NCBI GenBank assembly: GCA_964620675.1 | Contig: CAZUJU010000005.1 | Location: forward strand, 33,898-97,897 | From: CAYSFW01 sp964620675 | Lineage (GTDB): Bacteria; Pseudomonadota; Gammaproteobacteria; UWMA-0217 | Direction of reading: 5' to 3' | Length of the DNA: 64,000 bases | In this document: piece after piece, positions 36,122-45,612 of the stretch | Numbering within the stretch: the first letter of the stretch is position 1 | Layout of the letters: every line of letters starts with the position of its first letter | Made by a program: the position numbers and the translations under genes | The notes under the pieces: model-generated | Database searches by the model: none | Told to the model about the DNA's origin: nothing | The model's input: only the letters and a program-made list of their open reading frames with translations

Positions 36122-38037
36122 AAAACAATGCGGCCGCGGTTCGCAATCTCACCAGAGAGACGGTCGATGAGCGCATCAAGCGGCATCGATCCTAGGTCGT
36201 CTCCGGCGCGCGTACGTACGGCCACAGTCAGTAAATCGAGCTCCTTGTCACCAACGACAAGGAGATAAGGCACCCGGTCTAAGGTGTGCTCGCGGATTTT
36301 AAATCCAATTTTTTCATTTCTCAAGTCGGCATGTACACGGAACCCGTGTTTTTTCAAAGTGTTTGCCACATCCTGCGCATAAACGGCCTGGCGATCGGTG
36401 ATATTCATCACCACCACCTGCAACGGCGCCAGCCACAGCGGGAAACGTCCCTCGTGATGTTCGATCAAAATTCCGATAAAGCGTTCGAACGACCCGAGAA
36501 TGGCCCGATGCAACATGACCGGGACCCGCCGCGAGCCGTCTTCCCCGACATACTGCGCGCCGAGCCGCTCGGGCATCGAGAAATCCACCTGGATCGTGCC
36601 TAGCTGCCACATCCGACCGATGCAGTCCTTCAGCGTGAATTCGATCTTCGGACCGTAAAACGCACCCTCGCCCGGTTGCAGCACCCATGTGAGTCTTTTG
36701 GCATCAAGCGCGTCGGCGAGCGATTTCTCCGCCTTATCCCATACCTCGTCGCTGCCAACCCGGTTTTCTGGGCGCGTCGAAAGCTTGTAGATCACCTCGG
36801 TGAAGCCGAAGTCTTGATAGACATCATGCAGAAAATCTATGAAATCATTCACCTCACCATGAATCTGATCCTCGGTGCAAAAAATGTGAGCATCGTCCTG
36901 AACGAAGCCCCGCACTCGCATCAATCCATGCAGCGCGCCTGACATCTCGTTGCGGTGACAGGAACCAAACTCGGCCAGACGCAATGGCAGGTCGCGGTAG
37001 CTCTTCAACCCGTGATTGTAGATCTGCACGTGGCAGGGGCAGTTCATCGGCTTGATTGCAAACAAGCGCTCTTCCGATTCCAGCGCAAACATGTCCTTGC
37101 GATACTTCGCCGCGTGCCCGGAGCGTTCCCACAGCGAAAAATCCACCAATTGCGGTGTGCGCACCTCCTGATAACCGCGCGCGCGTTGTTGCTGGCGCAT
37201 GTACTGCTCGATCGCCTGATACAGCGTCCACCCCTTGTCGTGCCAGAACACCTGTCCGGGCGCCTCTTCCTGGAGGTGGAACAGATCGAGTTGCTTACCG
37301 ATCTTGCGGTGATCGCGCTTTTCGGCCTCCTCCAGAAAGGTGAGGTAGGCTTGTAATTCCTTCTTGCTTGGCCACGCAGTGCCATAGATACGCTGCAGCA
37401 TTTCGTTACGCGAATCGCCACGCCAAAACGCGCCCGCCACTTTCATGACCTTGACCGCCGGAATCCGACCGGTGCTCGGCACATGCGGACCACGGCAGAG
37501 ATCGATGAAATCGCCCTGACGGTAGAGCGACAGGGTTTCGTCCGCCGGAATGCTCGCGATGATCTCCGCCTTGTAGGCCTCGCCCATTTCGCTGAAAAAC
37601 CGCACCGCTTCGTCGCGCCCCATCACGCTGCGCTCGACCGGGATATCCTGCTTGATCAACGCCTGCATCTGCGCGTCAATCGCCGCCAGATCCTCGGGCG
37701 TGAACGGGCGTGGCGAGGCGAAATCGTAGTAAAAGCCGTTTTCGACCGTTGGCCCGATCGTGACCTGCACTTCCGGGTAGAGCTGCTTGACCGCCTGCGC
37801 CATCAAATGCGCAGCCGAGTGGCGAAGGATGTCGAGGCCGTCGGCATCTTTGGCGGTGATGATATTCAACGCGACATCGCGGTCGATCAAATGGCTCGCG
37901 TCGACCAGACGCCCATCGACCCTGCCAGCCAGCGTCGCCTTCGCAAGCCCGGCGCCAATCGATGCGGCAACCTCCAGCACCGTAGCCGGCTGCTCGAAAT
38001 GCTTAATGGAACCATCAGGAAGTGTGACGTCAGGCAT
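36112..38037 (-). CDS. thrS: Threonyl-tRNA synthetase
   Basis: A 641-residue ThrRS (Escherichia coli 642). In order: TGS domain (1-61), editing domain with HSAAHLMAQAVKQLYP (zinc or editing His pair), catalytic core (MNCPCHVQIYNHGLKSYRDLP, GALHGLMRVRGFVQDDAHIF) and C-terminal anticodon-binding domain. The zinc Cys is in NCPCH. It ends in TAG, 3 bases before the infC start. ThrRS represses its own mRNA in Escherichia coli; a leader of about 370 bases without genes lies upstream here. Confidence 0.98.
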   Translation of the reverse strand: MPDVTLPDGSIKHFEQPATVLEVAASIGAGLAKATLAGRVDGRLVDASHLIDRDVALNIITAKDADGLDILRHSAAHLMAQAVKQLYPEVQVTIGPTVENGFYYDFASPRPFTPEDLAAIDAQMQALIKQDIPVERSVMGRDEAVRFFSEMGEAYKAEIIASIPADETLSLYRQGDFIDLCRGPHVPSTGRIPAVKVMKVAGAFWRGDSRNEMLQRIYGTAWPSKKELQAYLTFLEEAEKRDHRKIGKQLDLFHLQEEAPGQVFWHDKGWTLYQAIEQYMRQQQRARGYQEVRTPQLVDFSLWERSGHAAKYRKDMFALESEERLFAIKPMNCPCHVQIYNHGLKSYRDLPLRLAEFGSCHRNEMSGALHGLMRVRGFVQDDAHIFCTEDQIHGEVNDFIDFLHDVYQDFGFTEVIYKLSTRPENRVGSDEVWDKAEKSLADALDAKRLTWVLQPGEGAFYGPKIEFTLKDCIGRMWQLGTIQVDFSMPERLGAQYVGEDGSRRVPVMLHRAILGSFERFIGILIEHHEGRFPLWLAPLQVVVMNITDRQAVYAQDVANTLKKHGFRVHADLRNEKIGFKIREHTLDRVPYLLVVGDKELDLLTVAVRTRAGDDLGSMPLDALIDRLSGEIANRGRIVLED

Positions 38038-38413
38038 GTTGCCGCTCCGTTAATGACCCCTACAACAGGCCATGCATTCAACATCCGAATTCTCGACCGC
38101 GCCGCGATTCGCGCGAATGACATAAACCGCTCATGCGGTACCGCGGCGCCACGCATGAGGGCTTGGAAACCTCTGCCCTCGACCGACCACCACGCGCCGC
38201 GTTGACCGGGTCGCGCAAGTTATCAGCTGACGCCCGCGATATCAAGCACACCCACGTTTATCATCCGACCGATCACTTATTCGCGCGTCCGCGCGAGACA
38301 AGCGCCGTGACGCACCCTGAACGCCACGGCAACACGCCTCCGCCTAACCCGTGATCCCGCGTGACGAGACCTCGATACGTCGCGTCAAGCTGCACTACAC
38401 GGCGGCGAACCCT
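38038..38413. other. thrS leader region without a gene
   Basis: About 375 bases upstream of thrS. It should carry the thrS promoter and perhaps an anticodon-like operator; I could not identify a convincing tRNA-Thr mimic by eye. No gene is supported. Confidence 0.4.
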
Positions 38414-38644
38414 TCAAACCCGGTTGAGGTAAGAATTGAAGTGCGGTCTCGGCCGCGAGTCGAGGGCCCCCACCGCCCCCCCGATCAGCGCCCCCAGCGG
38501 AACCAGGATGGCAAGGCAATAATGACAATGCTGCTGCATCCACTCGCCCCGCCCGATAATCGTGAGCAGAATGACCAGAGACAACCAGATGGAAACGCCC
38601 AGGATCGATCCCGCGGCCAGGTTCAAGACTCGATTTGTGTTCAT
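38414..38644 (-). CDS. Small two-span membrane protein
   Basis: A 76-residue protein with two hydrophobic helices (LNLAAGSILGVSIWLSLVIL and CLAILVPLGALIGGAVGAL) joined by a short His/Cys loop (QQHCHYC), and a basic C-terminus. No family is recognised. The ribosome binding site is weak. It may be a real orphan or chance; the loop residues could bind metal, which is speculation. Confidence 0.45.
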   Translation of the reverse strand: MNTNRVLNLAAGSILGVSIWLSLVILLTIIGRGEWMQQHCHYCLAILVPLGALIGGAVGALDSRPRPHFNSYLNRV

Positions 38645-38987
38645 ACGTGACCCGGTTTGTAATTGCTGTTATCCAGGTGTCAGCAACGGTTCGCCGACAC
38701 ATTGGTTTTAGCATGCGTTAGAACGCGAATCCGCGCCCTGCTCGTCATTTTCGGCGTGGCAAAAGATGGCCGTGCCGGCCGGTGGTATTTGGCCGCCAAC
38801 CGGCATATTTCGGCCGCGCTTGGCGCCTCACCGCCACGTAGCCATTGCCATAGATCAATACCACTCGCCGGCCTATCGCCGTACACTACCGCGGCCTGAT
38901 CACTGCGTCTTTAGCAGACAAAAACAACGCGCTAGCGCCGAATAACCTCCAACAGACTGGCGTACGCGCGCCGAAAGGACGACGCGA
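38645..38987. other. sucA upstream region
   Basis: About 340 bases without a gene, presumably holding the sucA promoter. CGAAAGGA at 38971-38978 precedes the sucA start. No riboswitch or terminator was recognised. Confidence 0.4.
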
Positions 38988-41819
38988 TTGATGAATGATT
39001 TTCCTGATACGACGCGACGATCGCCGGGCTTCGCCGCGGTCAACGCCGAATACATCGACCAGTTGTACGAAGCCTTCAAGGCCGATGCCGAGCGGGTTTC
39101 CCCGGAATGGCGGAACTACTTCTACGGCTTCGAGATGGCCAGCGAAGCGGCGCGGCCCGGCGCCATTCGGTGGCAGGAAGCAGCCGATACCCGCGCGCAT
39201 ACCGATGCCCAGCGCGGTCTCGAACACTTGTTCATGGCTTATCGCCTGCTCGGACATCTGATGGCGGACATCGATCCGTTGCGCGTCGATCCGCCGTCGC
39301 GTCCAGTCGAACTGGACCCGGCGTACTACGGCCTCGACGCGGCCGCGCTCGAACGCCCGACCGAGGTGGTTTCGATCGACCCGAGCCGTGCCCGGCCGGC
39401 GCATGAGATCGTCGCGATTCTGGAGCGGGTGTACTGCGGCAGCGTTGCCTGCGAGCACCTCCATATCACCGCGTCCGCGGAGCGGCGCTGGATCGAACAG
39501 CGCCTCGAATCCACCCACGGCGATTGGGCGGCGCAGCACAGCACTACGGTGCGTCGCGAAATCCTCGAGGACCTGAGCGCGGCCGAGGGGCTCGAACGCT
39601 ATCTGCACCGGCGTTTCGTAGGGCAAAAGCGCTTTTCGCTCGAAGGTGGCGAGTCACTGATCCCACTGCTCGACGAGATCGTCCAGCGCGGCGGGCGCCA
39701 CGGCGTGACCGACATCGTGGTCGGCATGGCGCACCGCGGACGCTTGAACGTCCTGGTGAATCTGCTCGGCAAGGCGCCACAGGATCTATTCTCGGAATTC
39801 GAAGGCATACACGCGAATGCGGCCCATGAGGGCTCGGGGGACGTGAAGTACCACCAAGGATTCTACTCTCACATTCAGACCCCGGGTGGCCCGGTGCGTT
39901 TGTCGCTCGCGTTCAATCCGTCGCACCTGGAGATCGTGGCGCCGGTGATCGAAGGTGGCGTGCGTGCCCGCCAGGACCGCCACGCGGAAGACGCGCGCGA
40001 CCTGATCGTGCCAGTCATCATCCACGGCGACGCTGCGTTTATCGGTCAGGGCGTCGTCACAGAAACGCTGAATCTCTCGCAGACCCCCGCCTACGGCACC
40101 GGCGGCACGCTTCATGTCGTCATCAATAATCAGATCGGTTTCACCACCAGCGATCCGCGCGAAGCGCGCTCGACGCGCTACTGCACTGAGGTGGCGAAGC
40201 TCGTGCAAGCGCCGATTTTTCACGTCAACGGCAACGATCCGGACGCGGTGGTATTTGTCACCCAGCTCGCGCTCGACTACCGGATGCAATTTCACAAGGA
40301 TGTGGTGATCGACCTCGTCTGTTACCGCCGCCACGGCCACAACGAGGCGGACGAGCCGATGATCACGCAACCGCCCATGTATCGGCGGATCCGCGCGCTG
40401 GCGACAACCCGCGCGCTGTACGCTGAGCGCCTCGAGCACACCGGCGTCCTCGCCGCCGCCGACGCCACAGCGATCAGCGAGCGGTATCTGGCGACACTGG
40501 AGGCGGGCCGGGTCGTGGTGCGCGAATTCTTACACGGCTCCCACACCGGGTACGAAGCACACTGGGAGCGCTACCTCAACGCCCGACCGGACGAACGGAT
40601 CGACACCCGGGTCGCCCGCACCACGTTACAGGCACTCGCGCACCGCATGCTCGCGGTGCCACGCGGCTTCGAACTGCATCCAAGGGTGGCCAAGGTACTG
40701 AGCGACCGCCAACGCATGTTCGACGATGAGCGCCCGCTCGACTGGGGCGCCGCGGAGTTGCTCGCCTACGCCACCTTGCTGAACGAAGGTTACGCAGTGC
40801 GCCTCTCGGGGCAGGACTCGCAGCGCGGCACCTTCGCCCATCGCCACGCCACGCTGCACGATCAGCGCGAGGATGCCACCTACACCCCGCTTGAACACCT
40901 GTTCGACGGCCAACCACGCTTCGAGGCGATCAATTCCGTGCTCTCGGAACTGGCGGTGCTGGCCTTTGAATACGGCTACGCAACCTCGAGTCCCAATACG
41001 CTCGTGATCTGGGAAGCACAGTTTGGTGACTTTGCCAATGGTGCCCAGATGGTGATCGACCAGTTCATCTCCAGCGGCTACATCAAGTGGGGCCGCCTGT
41101 GTCAACTGACCTTATTTCTACCGCATGGCTACGAAGGTCAGGGACCCGAGCACTCGTCCGCGCGTCTGGAGCGTTTTCTGCAATTGTGCGCCGAGCTGAA
41201 CCTGCGGGTGTGGGTGCCGACCACCCCGGCGCAGCTGTTCCACTTGTTACGCGATCAGATTAAACGCAGCTTCCGCCGCCCGCTGATCGTCATGATGCCA
41301 AAAAGCCTGCTACGCCATCCGCTCTCGCAATCGCCACTGAACGCGCTGACCGACGGCACGCTCGAACGCGTGCTCCCCGAGCTCGATCCACTGCCACCGG
41401 AAGGTATCCGGCGGATCGTGTTGTGCAGCGGCAAGGTCTACTTCGACCTGCTGGCCGCACGCCGTACGCGCGGGATCGATGACATCGCCATTATCCGCGT
41501 CGAGCAACTTTATCCGTTCCCGCGGCGCGCGCTGCAACCGCTCCTTGCAGGTTACATCAACGCCGACGAACTGGTTTGGTGTCAGGAGGAACCCCGTAAC
41601 CAAGGCGCGTGGTATCAGATCCAGCATCACCTGCGCGCCTTGGCGCGCGACCGGCAACAACTGGGTTATGCCGGCCGCGCACCGTCCGCCTCAACCGCGT
41701 GCGGCTATGCCCGGCTCCATCAGACCCAACAACAAGCGTTGATCGATACCGCCCTGGCAGCGCACGCCGTCGGCGATCCCGGTGAACGGCTCGATGACAC
41801 CGACGCACATGCGTTCTAG
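38988..41819 (+). CDS. sucA: 2-Oxoglutarate dehydrogenase E1 component
   Basis: A 943-residue thiamine diphosphate enzyme (Escherichia coli 933), decarboxylating 2-oxoglutarate in the TCA cycle. The N-terminal E2-binding segment is followed by the catalytic part: HRGRLNVLVNLLGK (ThDP region), GDAAFIGQGVVTETLNLSQT and the GDG-like NNQIGFTTSDPREARST; then the transketolase pyrimidine domain with PHGYEGQGPEHSSARLERFL. It ends in TAG. Unusually, sucB and lpd do not follow; instead a helix-hairpin-helix-like fragment continues in the same frame after the stop. Confidence 0.97.
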   Translation: MMNDFPDTTRRSPGFAAVNAEYIDQLYEAFKADAERVSPEWRNYFYGFEMASEAARPGAIRWQEAADTRAHTDAQRGLEHLFMAYRLLGHLMADIDPLRVDPPSRPVELDPAYYGLDAAALERPTEVVSIDPSRARPAHEIVAILERVYCGSVACEHLHITASAERRWIEQRLESTHGDWAAQHSTTVRREILEDLSAAEGLERYLHRRFVGQKRFSLEGGESLIPLLDEIVQRGGRHGVTDIVVGMAHRGRLNVLVNLLGKAPQDLFSEFEGIHANAAHEGSGDVKYHQGFYSHIQTPGGPVRLSLAFNPSHLEIVAPVIEGGVRARQDRHAEDARDLIVPVIIHGDAAFIGQGVVTETLNLSQTPAYGTGGTLHVVINNQIGFTTSDPREARSTRYCTEVAKLVQAPIFHVNGNDPDAVVFVTQLALDYRMQFHKDVVIDLVCYRRHGHNEADEPMITQPPMYRRIRALATTRALYAERLEHTGVLAAADATAISERYLATLEAGRVVVREFLHGSHTGYEAHWERYLNARPDERIDTRVARTTLQALAHRMLAVPRGFELHPRVAKVLSDRQRMFDDERPLDWGAAELLAYATLLNEGYAVRLSGQDSQRGTFAHRHATLHDQREDATYTPLEHLFDGQPRFEAINSVLSELAVLAFEYGYATSSPNTLVIWEAQFGDFANGAQMVIDQFISSGYIKWGRLCQLTLFLPHGYEGQGPEHSSARLERFLQLCAELNLRVWVPTTPAQLFHLLRDQIKRSFRRPLIVMMPKSLLRHPLSQSPLNALTDGTLERVLPELDPLPPEGIRRIVLCSGKVYFDLLAARRTRGIDDIAIIRVEQLYPFPRRALQPLLAGYINADELVWCQEEPRNQGAWYQIQHHLRALARDRQQLGYAGRAPSASTACGYARLHQTQQQALIDTALAAHAVGDPGERLDDTDAHAF

Positions 41820-41999
41820 CGCAGACTCGACGATATCCGCGGACCTGACGCCACCGGCAACGCCCGCCTGACCGGCGCCGGCATCACCGACGCCAACACC
41901 CTCGCCAACTCCAACGTCGCCGCCGGCGCCGCCGCGATGGGCGTTTCCGAAGCCCGAGCCCGCGCGCTGATCAAAGCGGCGCGGGAAATCGTACCGTAA
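41820..41999 (+). pseudogene. Helix-hairpin-helix-like fragment after sucA
   Basis: Sixty codons, in frame with sucA after its TAG, read to TAA 41997-41999 and include GAGITDANTLANSNVAAGAA then MGVSEARARALIKAAREIV. The GxT-x-xxLA..A..LGVSEARARALI pattern is the helix-hairpin-helix form found at the C-termini of DNA-binding and some particle proteins. There is no start codon or ribosome binding site of its own except ATG 41938. Known SucA proteins end where the TAG is, so a native SucA extension is unlikely; a relic of another gene is more probable. Confidence 0.45.
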
Positions 42000-42367
42000 G
42001 CGGTTGGGTGATTAGTTCGTTGTTACCATCGGCTGAACGGAAATTGAGGCTCGCGCCGGAGCAGGAGTCTTACGCCAGCCACTTGGCTAGTTGACTATGG
42101 AGCCACCTTGCATGAGCATTGAAACAGGGAGTGCAAATAAGCAGCGGTCGCTGAAAATAGTTCTATCGCCAGTTCGAAGACTGAGTCGCGACCTATAAAT
42201 CGAACATCGCTGAAACAAGCCGCCTCCCCGCTTGGGCTTTGAGTCACATTCAATAGGTTTGTCGCCGGGATTGGATATCAACCGCCGTCCTGGGCAACCC
42301 AATCCATTGGGTAATCGACACCGTACCTATTCAGTTTCGCGCACTTCATTACGCTAAGGTATTTATC
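42000..42367. other. Intergenic stretch
   Basis: About 370 bases with lower GC than its surroundings. No supported gene; a weak site CTAAGG lies before the lipoprotein start at 42368. I see no repeat or hairpin of note. Confidence 0.4.
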
Positions 42368-43351
42368 ATGAACAAACTCAATCGATTCAGCATCTCGTTC
42401 GTACTCGTCAGCTCAATGCTCGCAGCCTGCGGTGGCGGCGGCTCTAGCGGCAGCGCTGTCGTCACGCCCGCAGGCGCGGTATCCAAACAAACCCCTCGAT
42501 TGGACACCGATACCGGCGTAAGGCGTGAATTGGCGATCGCGAGCGGAGTTCTCGATCTGGATGCCTTGGGCATGATTTCGTTCAACGACGAGGCAGACGC
42601 CAACACTCGGAGCGGTCTCGAGGCACGCGCCGCGGCCACCTTGAAGGCAACGGAGAGTTGCGACGGCGGGGGCTCCGTCAACACCGCGGAAGGTACCCGC
42701 AGCGAGACGTTCACCTTTTTCGGCACGGCGGCCACGGTTGAATACGAGCAACTCACGTTCAACAGTTGCAAGCAAGTCCTGGCGGGCGACAGCATCACGC
42801 TGAACGGATTCATCGAATCCGGCGAGACTGCGACTGGCGATCTCAGCTTTTTAAGTGCAGGCACCGCTGGGACAGCCATGGTTGCCAAACTTCAAAACAG
42901 CAGTCGTGGTGACGACTTTACCCTTGAATTACTCGGGCGTTTTGAAGACCGTGTCAATGCCAATATCACATCGAGCCGCGCTCGCGCGAGTATCAGCCTG
43001 GAGGGTAGGATCGATGGCGAAACGTCTCCTCGGACAACGATCAATTTCGGAACCGGAACCCAACCATTCGCCTTTGACTACAACGAGGCCAACGATACCG
43101 AAACCCTCTCGGGCCGATTGAGCTACGAGACAGCCAAGTGCACGGGAACGCTGGACATCTCGACCCCTCAACCGATCAGCTACGGCCTTACGGACAGCGA
43201 CTTTCCTGTCAGCGGACAGCTGCGATTGGAGCAGAACGGCACCAGCGTGACCTACACCTTCAGCGGCACGACGGTAACCTACGTCACAAGCACTGGATTG
43301 AGCGGCACCGTCACAACTGAACAACTGAATCAAATCGATCCCGGCTGCTGA
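42368..43351 (+). CDS. Hypothetical lipoprotein
   Basis: A 327-residue lipoprotein: signal peptide with lipobox MLAAC (Cys at about residue 20) followed by a Gly/Ser linker GGGGSSGS. The mature part is rich in Thr, Ser, Gly and alternating hydrophobics, consistent with beta structure, and contains four cysteines (CDGGG, NSCKQ, AKCTG and the terminal C), which could form two disulfides. It ends directly in Cys after Gly. The family is unknown. It is transcribed alone. Confidence 0.7.
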   Translation: MNKLNRFSISFVLVSSMLAACGGGGSSGSAVVTPAGAVSKQTPRLDTDTGVRRELAIASGVLDLDALGMISFNDEADANTRSGLEARAAATLKATESCDGGGSVNTAEGTRSETFTFFGTAATVEYEQLTFNSCKQVLAGDSITLNGFIESGETATGDLSFLSAGTAGTAMVAKLQNSSRGDDFTLELLGRFEDRVNANITSSRARASISLEGRIDGETSPRTTINFGTGTQPFAFDYNEANDTETLSGRLSYETAKCTGTLDISTPQPISYGLTDSDFPVSGQLRLEQNGTSVTYTFSGTTVTYVTSTGLSGTVTTEQLNQIDPGC

Positions 43352-44012
43352 AACTCCACCTACATCGGGAGAAATGCGTACAGCCGAGGACAAGTTTATG
43401 CCTCGCCTAGCCCAGGTCAGTATCGCAACTGAGCGTGACCTCTGCCTAAGGCGAAGGCAGCACCACTACTTTTTATCATCGGCGGTGTTTCACGACCGAG
43501 ATACGTGAGACTCAACGTAAAACGCCCTATTCACCGGAGGCCTTCGCCGCTCCGAGTTGTGTAGAAGAAACGTCGGCCGCAGGGACGCGGTCGACCGGAC
43601 GAAGGACAAGGTCAAAGCCCCGACGGGGAACGCCGGCTGCTGCCTCTTGATCAATCGGCTGGCCGTCAGAGGTCGAAATCTTCGCGCTAAATGCAGCGCT
43701 GGCGGTGGTGGCGCGCAACATTCATCGCATCGACGCCATCCTGCGAGAACGGAAAATCAAGCGGATGAACCGCCGTCAACACCATGCCGATCCACCCTGC
43801 AAGCTGGCGGCATAGCCAGCAACAGACCGGCTATATTAAACAGCAGCCGCGGGGGCTGCGGGAGAGGTGCGTCCAGCGATCGGTAAAATCGATGCCGCCA
43901 GCTCACGTTCCGGAAAAACCGCCGCTAATCCCCTGGCTGAACGAAAACCCGCGAGAAATTTTGGGGTTTAGAGGCCACGATTTTTTAGAAAAATTGGGTT
44001 TTCGGTCAGACA
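43352..44012. other. Gene-poor stretch with possible remnants
   Basis: About 660 bases. On the plus strand 43675-43810 reads IFALNAALAVVARNIHRIDA, ILRERKIKRMNRRQ and on to a stop, looking like the C-terminus of a lost protein. On the minus strand 43527-43721 has an opening ending ADVSSTQLGAAKASGE. Neither has a start with a ribosome binding site. The last 100 bases are A/T-rich and lie just downstream of folK, without a clear terminator hairpin. Confidence 0.35.
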
Positions 44013-44585
44013 CTACATCGGTGCGTCGGGGTTCACTCGGCCCACCTGGGTATAAACCGGATAGCCCCAGCCCGTTTCCCGCGGACGCGTCAGCGGATCC
44101 CAAGCCAATCGCAGACCGCCTGCCGTCGGGTGCAGGCGCTGATAGTCGCACCATAGGGCCGCATAGGCGCGCAGCGCAAGCGGATGAACGCCGCCCGGCT
44201 CAAGTTCGGCGAGCGGTTCGAGGACATAGGCATGGCGCAGAATATCGGGACGCGGTAAGCGCAAGGCCTCCGAGTTGACCACCCGGTCGTCGTAGAGCAA
44301 CAGATCGAGATCGAGCGGACACGGCCCCGGCATCGGTATCGCGCGCTGCCGCCCCTGGCGGGATTCGATGGCGCGTAGGATCTGTTTAATTTCGAGCGGA
44401 GTTAACCGCGATTCAAACCGTGTCACCAGGTTGTAAAACGGATCCCCGCTAAACCCGAACGCCTCGGTCTCGTAGACGGCCGAACAACGCACGCGGCCGA
44501 ATTGCCAGCGCAACGCTGCAACCGCCGCGCGAACGTTGCGTTGGCGTTCGATACAGGTTCCGATACTGACGTAAATCACTGCCAT
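44013..44585 (-). CDS. folK: 6-Hydroxymethyl-7,8-dihydropterin pyrophosphokinase
   Basis: A 190-residue HPPK, transferring pyrophosphate from ATP to hydroxymethyldihydropterin in folate synthesis. The family core is visible: VYETEAFGFSGDPFYNLVTR, and CPLDLDLLLYDD with the metal-binding Asp pair (D-x-D). The N-terminus reads YVSIGTCIERQRN instead of the common GSNxGDR, and PGPCPLDLD replaces GPRTLDLD, so it is a divergent member. The rest of the pathway (folE) is elsewhere in the window. It lies just downstream of mobA (43 bases). Confidence 0.87.
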   Translation of the reverse strand: MAVIYVSIGTCIERQRNVRAAVAALRWQFGRVRCSAVYETEAFGFSGDPFYNLVTRFESRLTPLEIKQILRAIESRQGRQRAIPMPGPCPLDLDLLLYDDRVVNSEALRLPRPDILRHAYVLEPLAELEPGGVHPLALRAYAALWCDYQRLHPTAGGLRLAWDPLTRPRETGWGYPVYTQVGRVNPDAPM

Positions 44586-44628
44586 GACCGCCTCCTGGTT
44601 GGACGCCCGCCGCGCGCTGACATAACAC

Positions 44629-45213
44629 TCACGCGCGCGGGATGTCTTGCGGCGTGTTGAGGTTGAAAAAGCGCTCCGGCATGTCCGAAAAATCGACCCG
44701 CTCGGTGCGATATTCCTCGAACCAGAGCCCTATCTTACGCTCGCCGCGCGCGAGAAACGCGCGTAACCCGGGCAAAACGTCGCGCCGCATCAGGGCGTAA
44801 ACGGAATGCATCCGGGCGCCATCATGGGCCACGGCGATCTCGGCAGACGCCGCCTGGGCACCCTGCCATAGGCGTTGTACGAGCACTTCGGCCAGATCGG
44901 GGCCGTCGCAGGGTACGGTAACCAACCATGGCGTTGTCGCGACTTCGAGCGCCGCGGCGAAACCGGCCAGCGGCCCCTGAAATCCATCGAGGCGGTCGGC
45001 GACGATAGGGAGACCATATTCACGATAACGTTCAAGATTGCGGTTGGCGCTGAGTAAGACGGTTCCGACCTGCGGCCGCAGGCGCGCGAGTACCGGCTCG
45101 ATCAGCGGCCGCCCACGGTACATGACCAGACCCTTGTCCTCACCGCCCATCCGGCTGCCCTGGCCGCCCGCCAGAATCACGCCGGTTATCAGAACTGGAT
45201 CGTAAGCGAGCAT
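44629..45213 (-). CDS. mobA: Molybdenum cofactor guanylyltransferase
   Basis: A 194-residue MobA, which joins GMP to molybdopterin for bis-MGD enzymes such as nitrate or formate reductases. Signature: GVILAGGQGSRMGGEDKGLV (P-loop like LAGGxGxRMGGxDKG) and VTVPCDGPDLAEVLV (Asp for Mg2+). The ATG at 45213 is preferred as it puts the signature at the usual distance from the start; the frame to 45264 adds unsupported residues. No molybdoenzyme is in the window. Confidence 0.92.
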   Translation of the reverse strand: MLAYDPVLITGVILAGGQGSRMGGEDKGLVMYRGRPLIEPVLARLRPQVGTVLLSANRNLERYREYGLPIVADRLDGFQGPLAGFAAALEVATTPWLVTVPCDGPDLAEVLVQRLWQGAQAASAEIAVAHDGARMHSVYALMRRDVLPGLRAFLARGERKIGLWFEEYRTERVDFSDMPERFFNLNTPQDIPRA

Positions 45214-45273
45214 GGGCCATTCCCGGTTGAAGATTTCACGATGCATGGACGATCGGAACCCCATCGGCCCGCG

Positions 45274-45612
45274 TCATGCGTCGGCCGTCAAGGCGCCGAC
45301 ACCATGCTCGCGTCGTTGACCAGCGGGATCCCGAAACCCGTCAGCAACGTGCCAATTTTCCCAGCATTGCTGCTGCAGCAACCCATCGACTTCATCGCGC
45401 GACGCGGTGTCGTCTGGGTGCACTGCGGCGGAAACTCGTTACTCGAATTGTACACCGAGCTCGGTTTCGAGCACGATCACCCGCAACTCATGTTTCGCCT
45501 CGTGACTGAACGGCGCGAAATGCGCGGCCGTTAGTCCAAAAACCACGGCGGCATCGAGCTTTCCGGCCAGCAGGCTCTTCAAAACCGGCTCGAAACGCGA
45601 CTTATTAAATCA
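45274..45612 (-). pseudogene. Degraded gene, perhaps periplasmic binding protein-like
   Basis: On the minus strand, from 45612, the frame reads SRFEPVLKSLLAGKLDAAVV then FGLTAAHFAPFSHEAKHELR and VIVLETELGVQFE before TAA at about 45441-45443. It then continues in frame as VSAAVHPDDTASRDEVDGLL and on to TGA at 45274. The LLAGKLDAAVVFG-type phrase resembles family 3 solute-binding proteins, where a predicted charge- or binding-site strand is followed by a domain crossover. It has no start (it abuts the transposase relic) and one internal stop. I rate the family as a weak guess. Confidence 0.35.

Noticed and set aside
43557..44278. Plus-strand frames downstream of the lipoprotein
   Set aside because: They overlap folK on the other strand or lack starts; at most remnants.
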